Notes under the pieces: generated by a model
The model's database searches: none
What the model saw: only the letters and a program-made list of their open reading frames with translations
What the model was told of the DNA's origin: nothing
NCBI GenBank assembly: GCA_025345505.1
Contig: JANVCC010000047.1
Coordinates: 10,185,280-10,249,279, forward strand
Direction of reading: 5' to 3'
Source: Todiramphus chloris collaris
Lineage: Eukaryota; Chordata; Aves; Coraciiformes; Alcedinidae
Length of the DNA stretch: 64,000 bases
Shown: piece by piece, positions 51,673-63,956 of the stretch
How the letters are laid out: each line of letters opens with the position of its first letter
How positions within the stretch are numbered: the first letter of the stretch is position 1
Made by a program: the position numbers and the translations under genes

Positions 51673-53991
51673 CTAATGGGAATGTGCTTAAATAAATAGA
51701 AATTTCAGACAGTTCACACCTTACGTGTCCTCTTTTCTACAGTATTCAACTTTGACGCACAAAGTTTGCTTGAGCTGTTTGCATTTTTTTTTGTAGGGGC
51801 AGCAGGGAGAAGGTAAAGAGCTTAAGGCAGCCAAAGTTTGGACTTCTTAAAAATGGTAATATTTTATTAAGAAAAGAAACTGCAACAACAAAATGATCAA
51901 AAATTATGTAAGTCATCGCATTAATGCTAAATGTACTTGAAGGAGATAGTGGCCCTGGTGGCCCATATTTTCAAAGCCAGCCTTGAATTTCCCACCTGTG
52001 ATCATGCTGTAGTCTTGAAACAGAGCTGTTAGTTTCTAACAGAGCTCTTCCCTTCAGTGGAAACTCACTGTACTTGGGAAATTCAGAAGTAGGATGCATA
52101 CCAAGGTAAGTATATGATGTCAACGTATCTCCATATAAAATGCAATCTTGATCCCGTCAAAATGTGAGAGGTTGTCACATGCACAGTATGCATCATTGCC
52201 CTGTTAAATTTTCTGATTGTACTCTTGGAATGAGTAATGAGACACACACAGCCACCTAGCATCTGAGCAGCCTTTTCACAAGATGAGTGAAGCCACTCAA
52301 GTGCATCTGCAAAGGCACTGCAGTTACTCATGCAAGGCACCAATGTTTCAGAGGCAAGGGAGAGCTCTTTACAGACTTGACTGCTGCTCCAAGTGACACC
52401 TCTCTAGGACCTCTTCTATATGAAGAGGTTATCATGGCCAGCTGGTAGATTCCTGCCCTGCGTTTCAGTGCCATAAAGGTACACACAAGTAGACAACTTC
52501 AGCAAGGACCAAACTACCGGCCATGTAGGTTAGAAACCATAGGTTTAGACTAACATTCATTGGAGAAGAAAGGAGCTGCTAACTGACACAAGAACACAGT
52601 TTAAACAGGAATCAAGAGACACCATAAGTTGCCATATTCCACAGCAGGACACATATTGCTGCTAGTACAGATCTAAGTGTGTATGCATTAAGTCATGACT
52701 TTGATTAAAGACAGATACTTTCAGCACACCAACACTCCCATGTAATTTCTAAAGATGGCTTACACTGAAATAGCAGTGTTCTCTGCCAAAGAAGTTCGAT
52801 TTACCCCTGCCATTTCTCTTTTTCATCCTACGCTGAGTCAACTCCAGGGCTCCTTTGACGATGCATGTTAGTTTCACTAATTAAAATGCCTAGACATTAA
52901 ATCGGCACAAGAAACAAACTTTTCTGGGGTTAGTGAATCGACTAGTGCTGCTCTGTATCCAGACTATTACCAGAGCTGATGCAAAGGAGAAGAAAATTGT
53001 AGAGTGAACAAGGCATGAGCAGGAGAGGTACAAAGCACTGGCTTTTAAAAATATTTAGGAACCCAGTAGCAAGGTAGAAGCAGTAGGTGGAGAAAGACCT
53101 TATTCCAATTTTTGCAGCAGGAAGATGATACTTTCTCTTAGATTTCACATTAAACAATACCTTAGATTAGATCAGATCAGTGGAAGGACAGACTGATTAT
53201 CCTGAACCAAGAGTTAAATGAGCAATAAAACCACAATGAATGTTCAGAGAACACAGCACTAATTCCCGGTGCCTGCATATTCTCTCAATACGTAGCGCTC
53301 AGAGCATCTCATTAACAAAAAGCTGTCAGATTCTCTTGCTGGGAGCAGGCAACAGCAAGGAGCAAACCTGAACAGTTATTTATACCTTTATTAGAGATTC
53401 TTGAACCACTGTTAATGAATCCTTTAATTTGCCTTTCTGTTATTATGGCAAGTAGTGGTAATGGTTCAAATTAACGTTCCCAAACACACATCTCATTAAG
53501 TGAAAAGGCACACTGTTACAGTCCTTCATCAGCAAGATAAGGAGTGACTGAGGCAATAAGCCACCTCAAAGCAAGCTATAATCCTCAAAGCAAGTTTAAT
53601 TAATTTGCAGGAGAACATACAGGAGAAAGTCACCATTATTAAGATGCTCTATGTAAAATATAATGTAAGATATGTCTAAATATATATATTATCCAATTAA
53701 AAAAAAAAAAAGAAGTTGAATAGCTTTGAGAACCACTTTGGATACATAACTTTAAAATTCTGGAGTACAGCTGAACTAGCCCAACTTGAATTTTAGAAAA
53801 TAAATTACCATTTCTTAAGAACGAACTCCAGCTAGGCTCCTACCAGTTTACAATTTCAAGCACAAGAGGCTTAAGAAGAGGAGGAATACTTTAAACAAAC
53901 AAGTTTCTTCTGACATAATTCTATTCGCATGCTCTGGAAAAAAAAAAAAAGCATTAGGAAAAAAAAATTAAAAGGCCTTGAAGTGGGAGGG

Positions 53992-54013
53992 GAACAACAA
54001 CAACAACAACAAA
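53992..54013. repeat. CAA microsatellite
   Basis: Six CAA units and flanking As (AACAACAACAACAACAACAA). Confidence 0.92.
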
Positions 54014-54295
54014 AGTATAGAGTAGTAGGAAAATGTAGCTACTTATTTTGAACCTCAACATTTTTGCTCTAACCTACCGGGTTTGCAACATGCTTCTACT
54101 TGACCCTCATTTCACCAAAATGGCTGGAACACTTTTAATAATTTTTATTTGTAAAACCTAGAGCTGATAAGTGTTTAGTGCATTGTCAGGGTACAAGGAG
54201 AAAAAAATGTAGTGCACAATTTTACTAGGTCAATTCAGACACTGCTGTGTCCTTCCCTTGAGCTGGTCTTTTTGCCCCTCAATTGACCTTTCCAA

Positions 54296-54316
54296 GAGAG
54301 AAAGAAAGAAAGAAAA
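54296..54316. repeat. GAAA microsatellite
   Basis: GAGAGAAAGAAAGAAAGAAA: four GAAA units after two GA units. Confidence 0.92.
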
Positions 54317-57196
54317 TGCTGCAGTACACATGGCAAAGCACTTCCACATAGGCAAAGAAGACAAGGTTGTTCTTGGGAAAATCCACGATTCTCCATGCTC
54401 ACTGGCATTTCAAAATAAGGAAATCATTATCATATTTGATTAGATGCTAAGTCAGACCACTAAATAACACAAAGAGAAACATTCATCTGAATATTTTATC
54501 AGGATTTCTTAGAATAAGATAAACAAGCAGTCCGTCATTTCCTTCAGCTTACTGAGCAACTAATGCCCTGAGAGTAATCCTCCACTGATGCCACTTAATT
54601 ATAAAATAAATTCTGCCCTGCCATATGTTTTGGCTTTTTCTGAAGAAAACAAATGAATTCCCTAGAAGGTTTCAGATTGCAAAAGAACTGGTTTATTTTT
54701 ATCTGCTAGGTCATATGTGAGGTTAAGAACAATGCCTAAGGCAAATTTTATAGATACAGTTTCATGAGAACATAGCTACATAGCCCCGTGTCAAAAGCCA
54801 GTAGTCTTCATAATGTACTAACAACTGTTCTACATCCAAACTGAATTTTCTCTGTACAGTGTTTCTCATTAATCTATTTTCTTTTGGTTTCCATTTTACA
54901 CATATTTATAATCTCATACCATTTAGCACATAACTATTAAGGGAAAAAAATCCTTTTATATTAAATCTAGACAAAATTTATATAACCCTGAAAAAATCTC
55001 TCACGTTCTTCAAATGCAAATTTTAAAACCCAGCAACCATAGTAAAAATTACTCTTCTTCCTTTAACTCAGCTTCAAAAATTGAGCTGTAATCTTCGCTC
55101 GCTTTCACTATGCACTTTGGGCTGTTTGATCAAAGTCAGGCAAGATAAAGTTCTCCTTTTGCGTTTCCCCAGTCCCCACCCCCTTCACTTCACTCCCCAA
55201 TTTTTCAAAACTTTCTAAACGCATTTTTCTACACAGACAACTTGTACAAAGATGTCCAAGGCAAGCAGGGTTGTTACTGAGATCCAGGCTAACTTATCAG
55301 TCATTTGAGGAGTTATTTCCCTCGCTCTGAAGGTACACATACATCTTTTGCACAGCAGACAGAAGACCAAATGACACTCTTCTGAAACAGAAGTATTACA
55401 ACACTTAGGCTTCAGATCCAGTATATGTTATGAAGCAGACCTGTTACACTGGAAGGCATTAATGATTGTCAAGCGAGTCTGACACAAAGGCAAGTGCAAG
55501 CCTCGTTAAACATGAAAGTTGTGCTAGCTCCTTTTACAATTAAATCAAGAGGTATAATTGAACCTGTATTTTACAGCAATATTCAGGATTGAATGCAGTC
55601 ACTGGAATTCATGGCAGGAAACACATATAAGCGTAACCTAAGAAATAAAGACACTCTCCATATTTGAGGTGCAGAATTTGTGAAGAATGTGAAGGGTGAA
55701 TGACAAAATGGACTGCAGTTACTTGTTTCTATTGTGTTCAGAGAAACGTGACTGTGCACACTCTAGAAATAAGCCAGCCTGAGACAAAACTAAACTTCAC
55801 TGGAATCAGCAGCCTCTCTCCCTAATGGGTGTGGTGGGAGAAGGATGGCTCCAAATCTTAGGCAGCTCCTCAGTACGAAGGAAATACCAGTGCCAGGGTG
55901 GACTGGATGATAGAAGTGAAGGTGTGTGATAGTACTGGAGTAGCAACATGTGCAGATTGCTGCAGATGGTGTAAGGAAACTGAAATGAGACTCTGAATTA
56001 ATCAACATAAGACCTATAGGAGAACTGGACATTTTGCAGAACAATATAGAATTTCAACCAGAAACTTCTCACAAGGCCAGAGCTGGTGGGAGGAGGAGGG
56101 GAATGGTATCAGGTAAAATTGTAAAAAAGTCTATTTTTGCACAGCAACTGCAGAATGTCCACAGACGTGAGAAGACCATCTCCCGCCTGGACAGACAAGA
56201 CTAATCTTAACGATATAGGACTAGTAATTACCTTCCTGGACATTGCCTGCTATGGTAAATACTATGGAATAATGACCCTTTCATATCTTCAGAAATCTCC
56301 ATCTCAAAAATGGTTCTGTTCTTGTTTTGTTCACACTGGTAAAAGGTGACAAAACTCATTGTTTCTTGACTAAATTACCTGTGGCCAACTTAAACTGATT
56401 TGGTGTTCTGCCAACACCCCTGGGTCATTAATACAGCTATTTTGTTCTCTAAATGTACCTGCTGATGGATTTATGGGCAGGTGCTGTGCACACACTCAGC
56501 CTTTGTTTTCCTGCACTACAACTCCAGTACTCTTCATCTGTCTTTTAGCAGCCCTTGCCTACTTCTCTAATTTTGGTTAGCCTTGTTTAAGTATATATAA
56601 ACAGAATAACAGACACTACTACAGTTTAAAGTCTCTCAAAGACCTTATGCAATGTTATCAATAGTTCTCTGCCACTACAGGACACACCTTTTGAGGCACC
56701 ATGGGATCATATCTGTCTTTTTATGTAGCTGCATGATATTGGCAGCTCCCAATATGAATCCAGTCTGGATCCCAGAAGGGATCTTTGCAACCTTGTTTAT
56801 TAAGACAAACAAGGCATAAACCTCTTTAGAGGCTGCAGAACTGCAGTGAGTATCAATGATGGAAAAGGAATTTATGAATTTCCAATAGCATAGAATTTTC
56901 ACAACACTATTTTGTTTGGTTTCTAAGACAGAGGAATTTGGGGAAGAGTTTGATAAATTCCACTAAGGTGGAAAAAATCAATTATAAACTTAGGCTGACC
57001 CAGCTCCTGGCTGTGAAAAACATTCCTCTGGTTTAGAAGAACACCATCTTAGTAAAGCAGAAGCCTACAGGTGCAAGCATCACCCCCATTTTTGTTTGGA
57101 TGCTGGACAAGTAAGTGATAATGGACATACTTCTCTTGGCAGTGAAAACAGAATAATCTAAGTTTATTGTAGCTTCACCACATGCCACATTGCAAA

Positions 57197-57234
57197 TTTC
57201 CCTTCTCTACTATTGACTAGGTAGAGAAGGGAAA
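57197..57234. repeat. Perfect inverted repeat, 14-base arms, 10-base loop
   Basis: TTTCCCTTCTCTAC (57197-57210) and its exact reverse complement GTAGAGAAGGGAAA (57221-57234) flank TATTGACTAG. Confidence 0.96.
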
Positions 57235-57901
57235 ACCACGTTAGGGGGCTACAAATTGCCATTGTCACAACTGAATAGGAACTATTCAGTTCATACTGAA
57301 ATCACATTGCACAGTTATTAGTTTATCAGTACTGAAGTGTTGGTACAAGAAGATAATAAAAAAACATATGTTGTTGGAATATTCTACGAGAAACAGCTAT
57401 ATATCAAAGGATATTTCACCAGGGAGGGGGAATTAACAGTGCATTCTCTTCACTGTCTTTATGAGTGCACATCTGTGGCTCAGGACAGAAAATGAATTCT
57501 TTTAACAGCTCTTCAGATATGTGAATCCCTTGAGGCAGATGTGCAAGAAACTTGTACTAGAATTTATCCACAGGCCATAGCACAAGTATGGTAATATTAA
57601 TGCTCTGTTCAGATGGCCCTGGGAAAAAGGTAACTACAAACAGCATATTAAGGGAAAAAAACATCAGTGCATCCAGTTGAGACTATGAAAGGCTGCAAAC
57701 ATCACTCCTGAGAACAAGCAGAAAACTCAACAACATATTCACAGTAAACAGTTTCATTCTACAAGGTAGCAGGGGCTACATGTGAAAAGTGCACAATTGG
57801 TAAGAACAACACTTACATTATTGGGACTACAGCACCCCAATAACTGGTTGCTAATTTCTGAGTCTATAACTCTGTGACATACAAGGACTTTCACCATATA
57901 A

Positions 57902-57924
57902 TGAAGCATTGTGACAATGCTTCA
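57902..57924. repeat. Perfect 23-base palindrome
   Basis: TGAAGCATTGT and ACAATGCTTCA are exact reverse complements around one central G. Confidence 0.96.
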
Positions 57925-58115
57925 AGAAAAAATGTGTAGTGAAAAGGACGTAATAATATCAATACTGTGTACAATTAGACAAACCTGCTACCAAGTGCAA
58001 TTTTAATCAGAACAGGAGGTACAAAGCTCTGAAAAAGCAGTAACTTACAGAGAAACCAAATTAATCTTACTGCTTTTACTGTACTAGTTTTGCAAAAGGC
58101 CATATTTTTCATACC

Positions 58116-58178
58116 ACAGAATCACAGAATGGCAGGGGTTGGAAGGGACCTCAGGTCATCTAGTCCAATCTCTATTCA
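58116..58178 (-). mobile_element. Short CR1 3' end
   Basis: The plus strand reads ACCACAGAATCACAGAATGG, then AGGGGTTGGAAGGGACCTCA and ATCTAGTCCAAT. This is the reverse complement of a CR1 3' UTR and terminal repeats. The match stops at about 58178, with no ORF2 sequence beyond it. Confidence 0.92.
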
Positions 58179-58600
58179 ATACAATCATCCAAAGCTTAAC
58201 CCATAGAGATTCAAAAGACTTCATAAAAGCATAAATTTAAGTGAGCATATTCTTTGCTAAGATTTGGAGCCCAGATGAACAGGATGGAGAAAGGAGAGAG
58301 AGAAGGGAAAAAATAAAAATATATTTTTTAATCAGCTACTGAGATCCATACAGTGTGTATCAATTCAACACACAATTCCACGGGACTGAGGGGAGGCTCT
58401 GATAGCTCTGACTTACGCTGGCAGTATTAACAAAACAGTACCAGTTGACAGTCTCATGCCTCACCTCCTTTGACAGCTTACAGAATAGAAAAATCAACAT
58501 GAATGCACAAGATATCCCACTTCAGGTGGGCCAAAGACATATATATAAACATCACACCAAAAGTTTGTCCCTGTAGATAAGTATTTCCATTGGCACATGG

Positions 58601-58615
58601 AAAAAAAAAAAAAAA
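58601..58615. repeat. Poly-A run (15 bases)
   Basis: Uninterrupted A run in the intron, without a gene-like sequence before it. Confidence 0.9.
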
Positions 58616-59376
58616 TTCTCACAGTGTATTTTTTACTCTGCATTTTGAATCTCATTTTCAACTAAGAAACAAATAGGGAAACAGAATTATATTCCAATGC
58701 TAAATGTAACATAAAAATGAAGACACTAGAACTTCATTAATTCAAGAGTAAAATACAGATTTAAATAATAAGTTTACATAGTTAAAATCTTCTGCTTACC
58801 AAAATGCTTTACTATACTTGGTGAGCTAGAGAAGAAAAAACAGTGTTCAAGGACCATCACCACTTCAACGTTGATATCTAAGACAGTGCTACTGTTGATC
58901 ACAGCTTGCAAAGTACTGCCCTACTGTGCAAAAAGTACAATTATCACAGACTTTATCAGTAATTCTGCAGTCTTTAACAGATTGTTCCTGGCATTGTACT
59001 GAATAATTATTAGAATCACCAAAGCACAAAGGGCCATATTGTGTAGCCAAATTTGGGATCATCAAAAATTTTATACTATGGTAACTTTTGTTAAATTGTC
59101 ATGCAGCATTTGCCTGTTCTACTGTATGCATTCAAACTTTGAGAATACTCCAGGACAGTCTTCATAAAAATAAGAATATTAGGATCCCTGATATCAGGCA
59201 GTCCAACTTTGGTCAGGAATAAGAGAAATAATTATACATAATGTTCAGTTTAGAGAATCTGGAAGGCAGGGAAATCACAGGAGAGCAAGCTGATGATAGA
59301 ATTTGGCTCAATATTACTCATGAACAAAGACCAAAATCCAGTCTGATGCAATATGAAAAGAAAAGAGATTTCTCAC

Positions 59377-59476
59377 CTTGCTCCAGCAATAAGCTCTTTT
59401 TGTCCTGGGTCAAACGTTAACTGTGAGAAGTCCACAGCATTTTCTGCTCTGAATACATGTAACCAAGGGGCAATTT
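59377..59476 (-). CDS. SEMA5A: SEMA5A coding exon, start of the sema domain (100 nt)
   Basis: This is an internal coding exon of semaphorin 5A, a class 5 transmembrane semaphorin that guides axons and cells through plexin receptors. On the minus strand it follows an acceptor ending GCTTTTAG and is followed by the donor GTGAGA. It begins with two bases of a split Glu codon, encodes 32 whole codons and ends with AG, the first two bases of an Arg codon. The product includes PWLHVFRAENAVDFSQLTFD followed by PGQKELIAGA, the segment that opens the first blade of the sema beta-propeller. The FSQLTFDPGQKEL stretch separates it from SEMA5B, which differs strongly here. The Arg codon is completed exactly by the first base of the 45550-45595 exon. 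The preceding exon, ending in G of the Glu codon, was not found up to 64000. Identity rests on recalled family sequence; splice sites and frame are seen directly. Confidence 0.93.
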
Positions 59477-61264
59477 CTAAAAGCAATCAAGAAATACAAC
59501 TGTTACTCTAAATATCATAGCTGTAGTACATCAGGTAGCAAACATTACATTTGCAGATATTGTGCAGCTGCAAGTTTTCTCAGTATGGTCCTCTAGTGGA
59601 AATACAGAAGACTTTTACCATAATACTATGCAATTTACACTACAGGTCTATAAACTATATAAAGCAGTCACACACTTGAATGATGTATTTAAATTTTGGT
59701 CTGATTTATAAGCCATATGTATTTCTCCTCCTTATGTAAAACAGAAAACACAACATGACAACTACAATTCACTGGTACATACTCAAGTGAAGTCAGATTC
59801 ATTTTCCATGCATTAGAAGCAGCTGAGGACTTGCGGTTTGTCATTTTTGCTTTGTTCTTTAGAAAAGGATCTGATCAAGTGAAAAATCAATGAAAAAAAA
59901 CAAGCAAATTTCACTTTTCAGCATTTTCACCATAAGAAGGTTGAGATGTGAGGGATAAAAATGGAAAATGCTTGACATTCAGGTGAACTTTTTGGGTTTT
60001 TAACTGCTCCTTCTCAGACTAATTTAGTGCTACATAAAACAGGGCAGACAAGCGGGTGAGTTGTTGAAAATCAGCAAGGACTGTTACGCATATTCAGAAT
60101 ATGAGTCTATCTCTGCGTTCCAAGTTACACACACAAATAACTGCACACCAGTTCCTAAATTATTAGTAGTATTTATTTTTGAATTCATGTCATCAGCTGG
60201 ATATACAACAGTGCAGCTATATGAACACAAATGTTGTTCTGGGAACACAGCATCTGTTGGTTTTTTCCTTGTTTTTTTTACATGGACACATAGAATATAT
60301 AACATTGCTATAACAATAGAAATAGTTCTTTTTAAAAAGTGTAATTATACAAAATACCCAACCACTAGATGCCTCTCCCAGTTCTCAGGATATTGAGGCA
60401 TTTTTCTTATTTGTTTTTTTCAATGTAGTCACAAAGTAGTGGTCCACGACCTATGTGAACAGTGAGGAGGGCTGTGTATATGTGACAAAACAGGCTGTGG
60501 AACATTCCGTTCGAAGACTATAGATGTGAAACAGTCAATAAAAAGACCAAAGGCAAGCACATGGTCATGACTATTTAAAATACCATGTTGACACCAACTC
60601 CTCTGTTAGTGCCATGGCAGTATAATTTTTTGATACTGGTATCACCAGCTGCATCTGACGCTGCCAACACCCATTCTAAGCTCCTTCCTCCACTTGTGAG
60701 AATACTTTTTCTTTTGCAAATATCAGGGTTGAAATAATCCATGGCTGGTGTCTGTTTCAGGATTATTTGTTGCTAATTTAAATATCCAAGTTTTAGCACA
60801 AGGAGGTCATCCATTGCTAAGAAGAAGGCCTAGGAGAAAAAAGTTATTTTGTCTCAAAAAGTGTTCAACCATTGCAGAGAACCATTAAATGCACTGGGTA
60901 GAAGCTGCAGCATCATATACTTCAGAAAAACAGGTGGAACCGTGCATTAGAATCACTTGGATGTTAGAAAACTAACTTTAGTACTTTTAATGACACTCTG
61001 TATGCATCTGGGCAATTTCAGGTTTGTAATGCCAGTTTGTATATGTTCTGTAGAACTTGCAGCTAAATTCACTGTTGGTTCCATCCGGACTGGATAGGTT
61101 CTCAAATCAGGCTCTGAACACTGGTTGGGAAACAGGATGGGGCTGCATATTAGATAACAATGATTACAGCTGCCATCAGCTACTAACCCAGATGCAGTAC
61201 AGAGAACCTAGCAGGATTCCATAGAAGGAAAACCACAATACACATACACATGTATATGTTATAG

Positions 61265-61320
61265 GCCTGTGTAGCCTTACATACTCATTTGTTTATATTT
61301 ACATGTAAGGCTACACGGGC
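61265..61320. repeat. Near-perfect inverted repeat, 18-base arms, 20-base loop
   Basis: GCCTGTGTAGCCTTACAT (61265-61282) pairs with ATGTAAGGCTACACGGGC (61303-61320). Seventeen positions are complementary and one forms G-U in plus-strand RNA. The loop is AT-rich. Confidence 0.95.
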
Positions 61321-61975
61321 AAGCCCAAAAGAGGTTTTTCTTAACCTTTTTGCAATTGATTTTGCAACCTTCATTTTTCAGTCATGCATTTTGTATGAAA
61401 CCATCAATTGCAAAGCTCTAAAAAGTGAAGACATTACGTAGGACACGAAGATGAGGAAATCTGCATGTAAGTCTTGAAGAATCTCGAGGACATTTCAGTA
61501 CACAGAAGTACTGCAGTGCCATAAGACCAGAGGGAAGACTGAGATTCAAGGACACAATTGTCTTCCACTTGTCTTGCTGTCTCAGCAAGGCACAGTAAAA
61601 CTTCAAGGTACAGAAAGCAGGTGATTGAGACCATTTTCAGGTTTGGAGCAAGGGGGCAGGGGTCAGGCAGAGCAAGGCAAGCCCAGGCTAGAGAACAAGA
61701 AGGGTACGAGGACTTGCTAAGAAATCTCTCTGAAATCTGATTGCCCTCTGTCCCTCTAAAATATAAATTATTTTATCCTGTCTTTGTTGCATTCAGCAGT
61801 GTTCTTGCATGAGGGAATAAGGTCAGGAAGAGCAAATGGCAGCCAGACTGGTTTATTTTCAGCAAACACTCTGAAACTGTATCTCTTGTGTGTCACAGTG
61901 GGATCATATGTAACACAGGAATAAGCCTTTATGGGATAAAGCTACAATTTTGTGATACTTCTGTAAGGAAAAACA

Positions 61976-62018
61976 AATGTAAAAACAACAAAACAAAAAA
62001 GACAGTCAAAAAACCCCA
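61976..62018. repeat. A-rich tract with CAA units
   Basis: AAACAACAAAACAAAAAA followed by GACAGTCAAAAAACCCC. It resembles the other A-rich, C-interrupted tracts here. Confidence 0.75.
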
Positions 62019-63814
62019 TGTAAACAGTAAAAGTCTTATTGGTGAAATTATGCTTTGAGGTACAGTACAGAATATTTCTGTAACTAAATCAACAGAATAA
62101 TTAGACTTATTTCCATCTAAATGTCAAAATCTAGCTGAAAAGCCTTAGGTGAAACAAGACCTTTCAGTTCATTATGAGTTATCTCCTTTGAGTCAAAAAT
62201 GCACAACAAACTAATAAAAGTCTATAATTTTTTTTTTCTTTTAATTAAAAACTCATGGTAAAGCATTATCACACGCCAGGTCCTTTCTATATATTCATAA
62301 CATACTTATCCTTATAAAAAAAAAATTGCTATAACATTCCTGAAAGCAACTGCACATTTTACCATGAAACTAAAAGAAGGATATTAGAAGAGTTCGATTC
62401 CAAGAAAGCTACAGCTCTCTTTCACATGCTGTGAACCACATGCTGTGGGTTTTCCTCTTTGTTTCAGGTTTTAAGGTGAGGGTTTTTTTAATAGCTTAGA
62501 TTTAATAGGAAACGAAGGTTTCCATAGCTAATAAACCTATGGCAAAGCAAATTCACCAAAGTCCCCTCAGCTCCTAGGAAAGGTCAAGGGAATCTCCTAT
62601 AAAGAGCTTTAAAGACAAAGGAGGTTAACAGTCAAAGCTGGGTAGGATGTCTTCAGATACTCATTAAATAAACAAATAAATAGTCAAAGTCCAGAAATCT
62701 ATCTTGGTGTTACTTTAGTGTCTGCCCAACAGGCTGCAGCTTGTTTGGTTTACATTATCCACAGACTTGCCAAGGGCTGAGCTCTACAATTCTTCACAAA
62801 TGAAACAGCAAAGTTCTCTCTAACCTAAGTTTCATTATTCAGCCCTTCAAAGTAGACTGACAGTAAATAATAAAATAAATTGAGAAACGACCAGTAAGAA
62901 AGAGAAATGTATGTTTAGAATTGAACTCAGAAGCCATCTTTAATGGTAAATAATGAAGACAATAAAGACCTTCCGATTTAATTAAAAAATTAACATAGAT
63001 ATTAAAAATTTCAGTAGTGTTTATGGCATACATATGTGACATCTCACACCATGATGTCCATTTCTAAAATACTGACCATGAAGTTAAACATGCACAGTAC
63101 CACCTTCTTAAAAAACCTCTTAGCAAAATAATAATCATAGTAGTAAAAATAATAGTACCTCAGCTGAAAACTAGCAGATTTGCAATATTAACAGAAGTCT
63201 CTGGGTGGCATCAGTACAACAAATTCAACAATATTAACATAAGAAAATTAAAATATACTACTACATGCTAAAGTTACTTTATAATTAAATGTATCTAATC
63301 TAAGGATGATACAATAATCTCTGTCTTTCTGAAGGTGTATAATGATTTTAGCCTAACAGATCTTTTCTTCCTGTGATCCTCAAGTTACGTTGCTATCCTC
63401 TTCAAAGGAAGTGATGCGCCATGTTGACTCCATTACACCACCTTTAAGGATACATATAGGTGCACATCTCTGCTGTGATACTTCAGGACTACACTGTCCC
63501 TAACTATTTTAAGACTAGGACTGAGAAAACAAGATTTTCTTCAGTAATTTCTGTGAATTATTGGTATCAATTCAGTGTCATTGTTAAGTCCCAATTTTAA
63601 AATTGCCGTTACAATATAAATATATCCACAAATAACAAATTCACTCAGAACAACTTTAGGAAAACAAACATTGCTCTGTGTTGGAAAGGAGATGAAAAAT
63701 GTCACACCAGAGCCTGTTGCATCTTTTATGATTCACTTCTGTCTATACTTTTTTCTTACATTTCCAATCACCAGTCTTTTCCAGTTCTTTTACTATATTC
63801 TCTCCTTACAGAAT

Positions 63815-63956
63815 ACCTGGAAGTGTTCAAAGCCAGGCTGGATGGGGCTTTAAGAAACCTCATCTAGTGGAAGGTGTCCTTGCCCATGGCAGAGGGGTTT
63901 GAACTAGACAATCTTTAAAGTCCCTTCCCACCCCAAACTGTTCTATGATTCTATGA
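63815..63956 (+). mobile_element. 5'-truncated CR1 LINE 3' end, well preserved
   Basis: The stretch starts with TGGAAGTGTTCAAAGCCAGG and GCTGGATGGGGC (end of CR1 ORF2). It continues through CTAGTGGAAGGTGTCC and ends with CCCCAAACTGTTCTATGATT and CTATGA. Only the last 140 bases are present. It is antisense to SEMA5A. The GCCAGGCTGGATGGGGC and GTGGAAGGTGTCC segments mark a different CR1 subfamily from the copies in the large intron. Confidence 0.93.

Larger units (their letters stand above)
45596..59376 (-). other. SEMA5A: SEMA5A intron (13,781 bases)
   Basis: This intron lies between the 100-nt exon and the micro-exon. Donor GTGAGA is at its high-coordinate end and acceptor CCCAG at its low end. 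It contains one short CR1 3' end (58116-58178), A-rich and AAT repeats near 50203-50317, CAA and GAAA microsatellites near 54.0-54.3 kb, poly-A runs (53699-53711, 58601-58615), two short hairpins (57197-57234, 57902-57924) and a 20-base repeat of TATTTGCAATATT (about 46948-46980). No other gene is seen. Confidence 0.9.

Noticed and set aside
61265..61320. Hairpin as a miRNA gene
   Set aside because: An 18-base stem is too short for a typical precursor, and no flanking pairing was seen.
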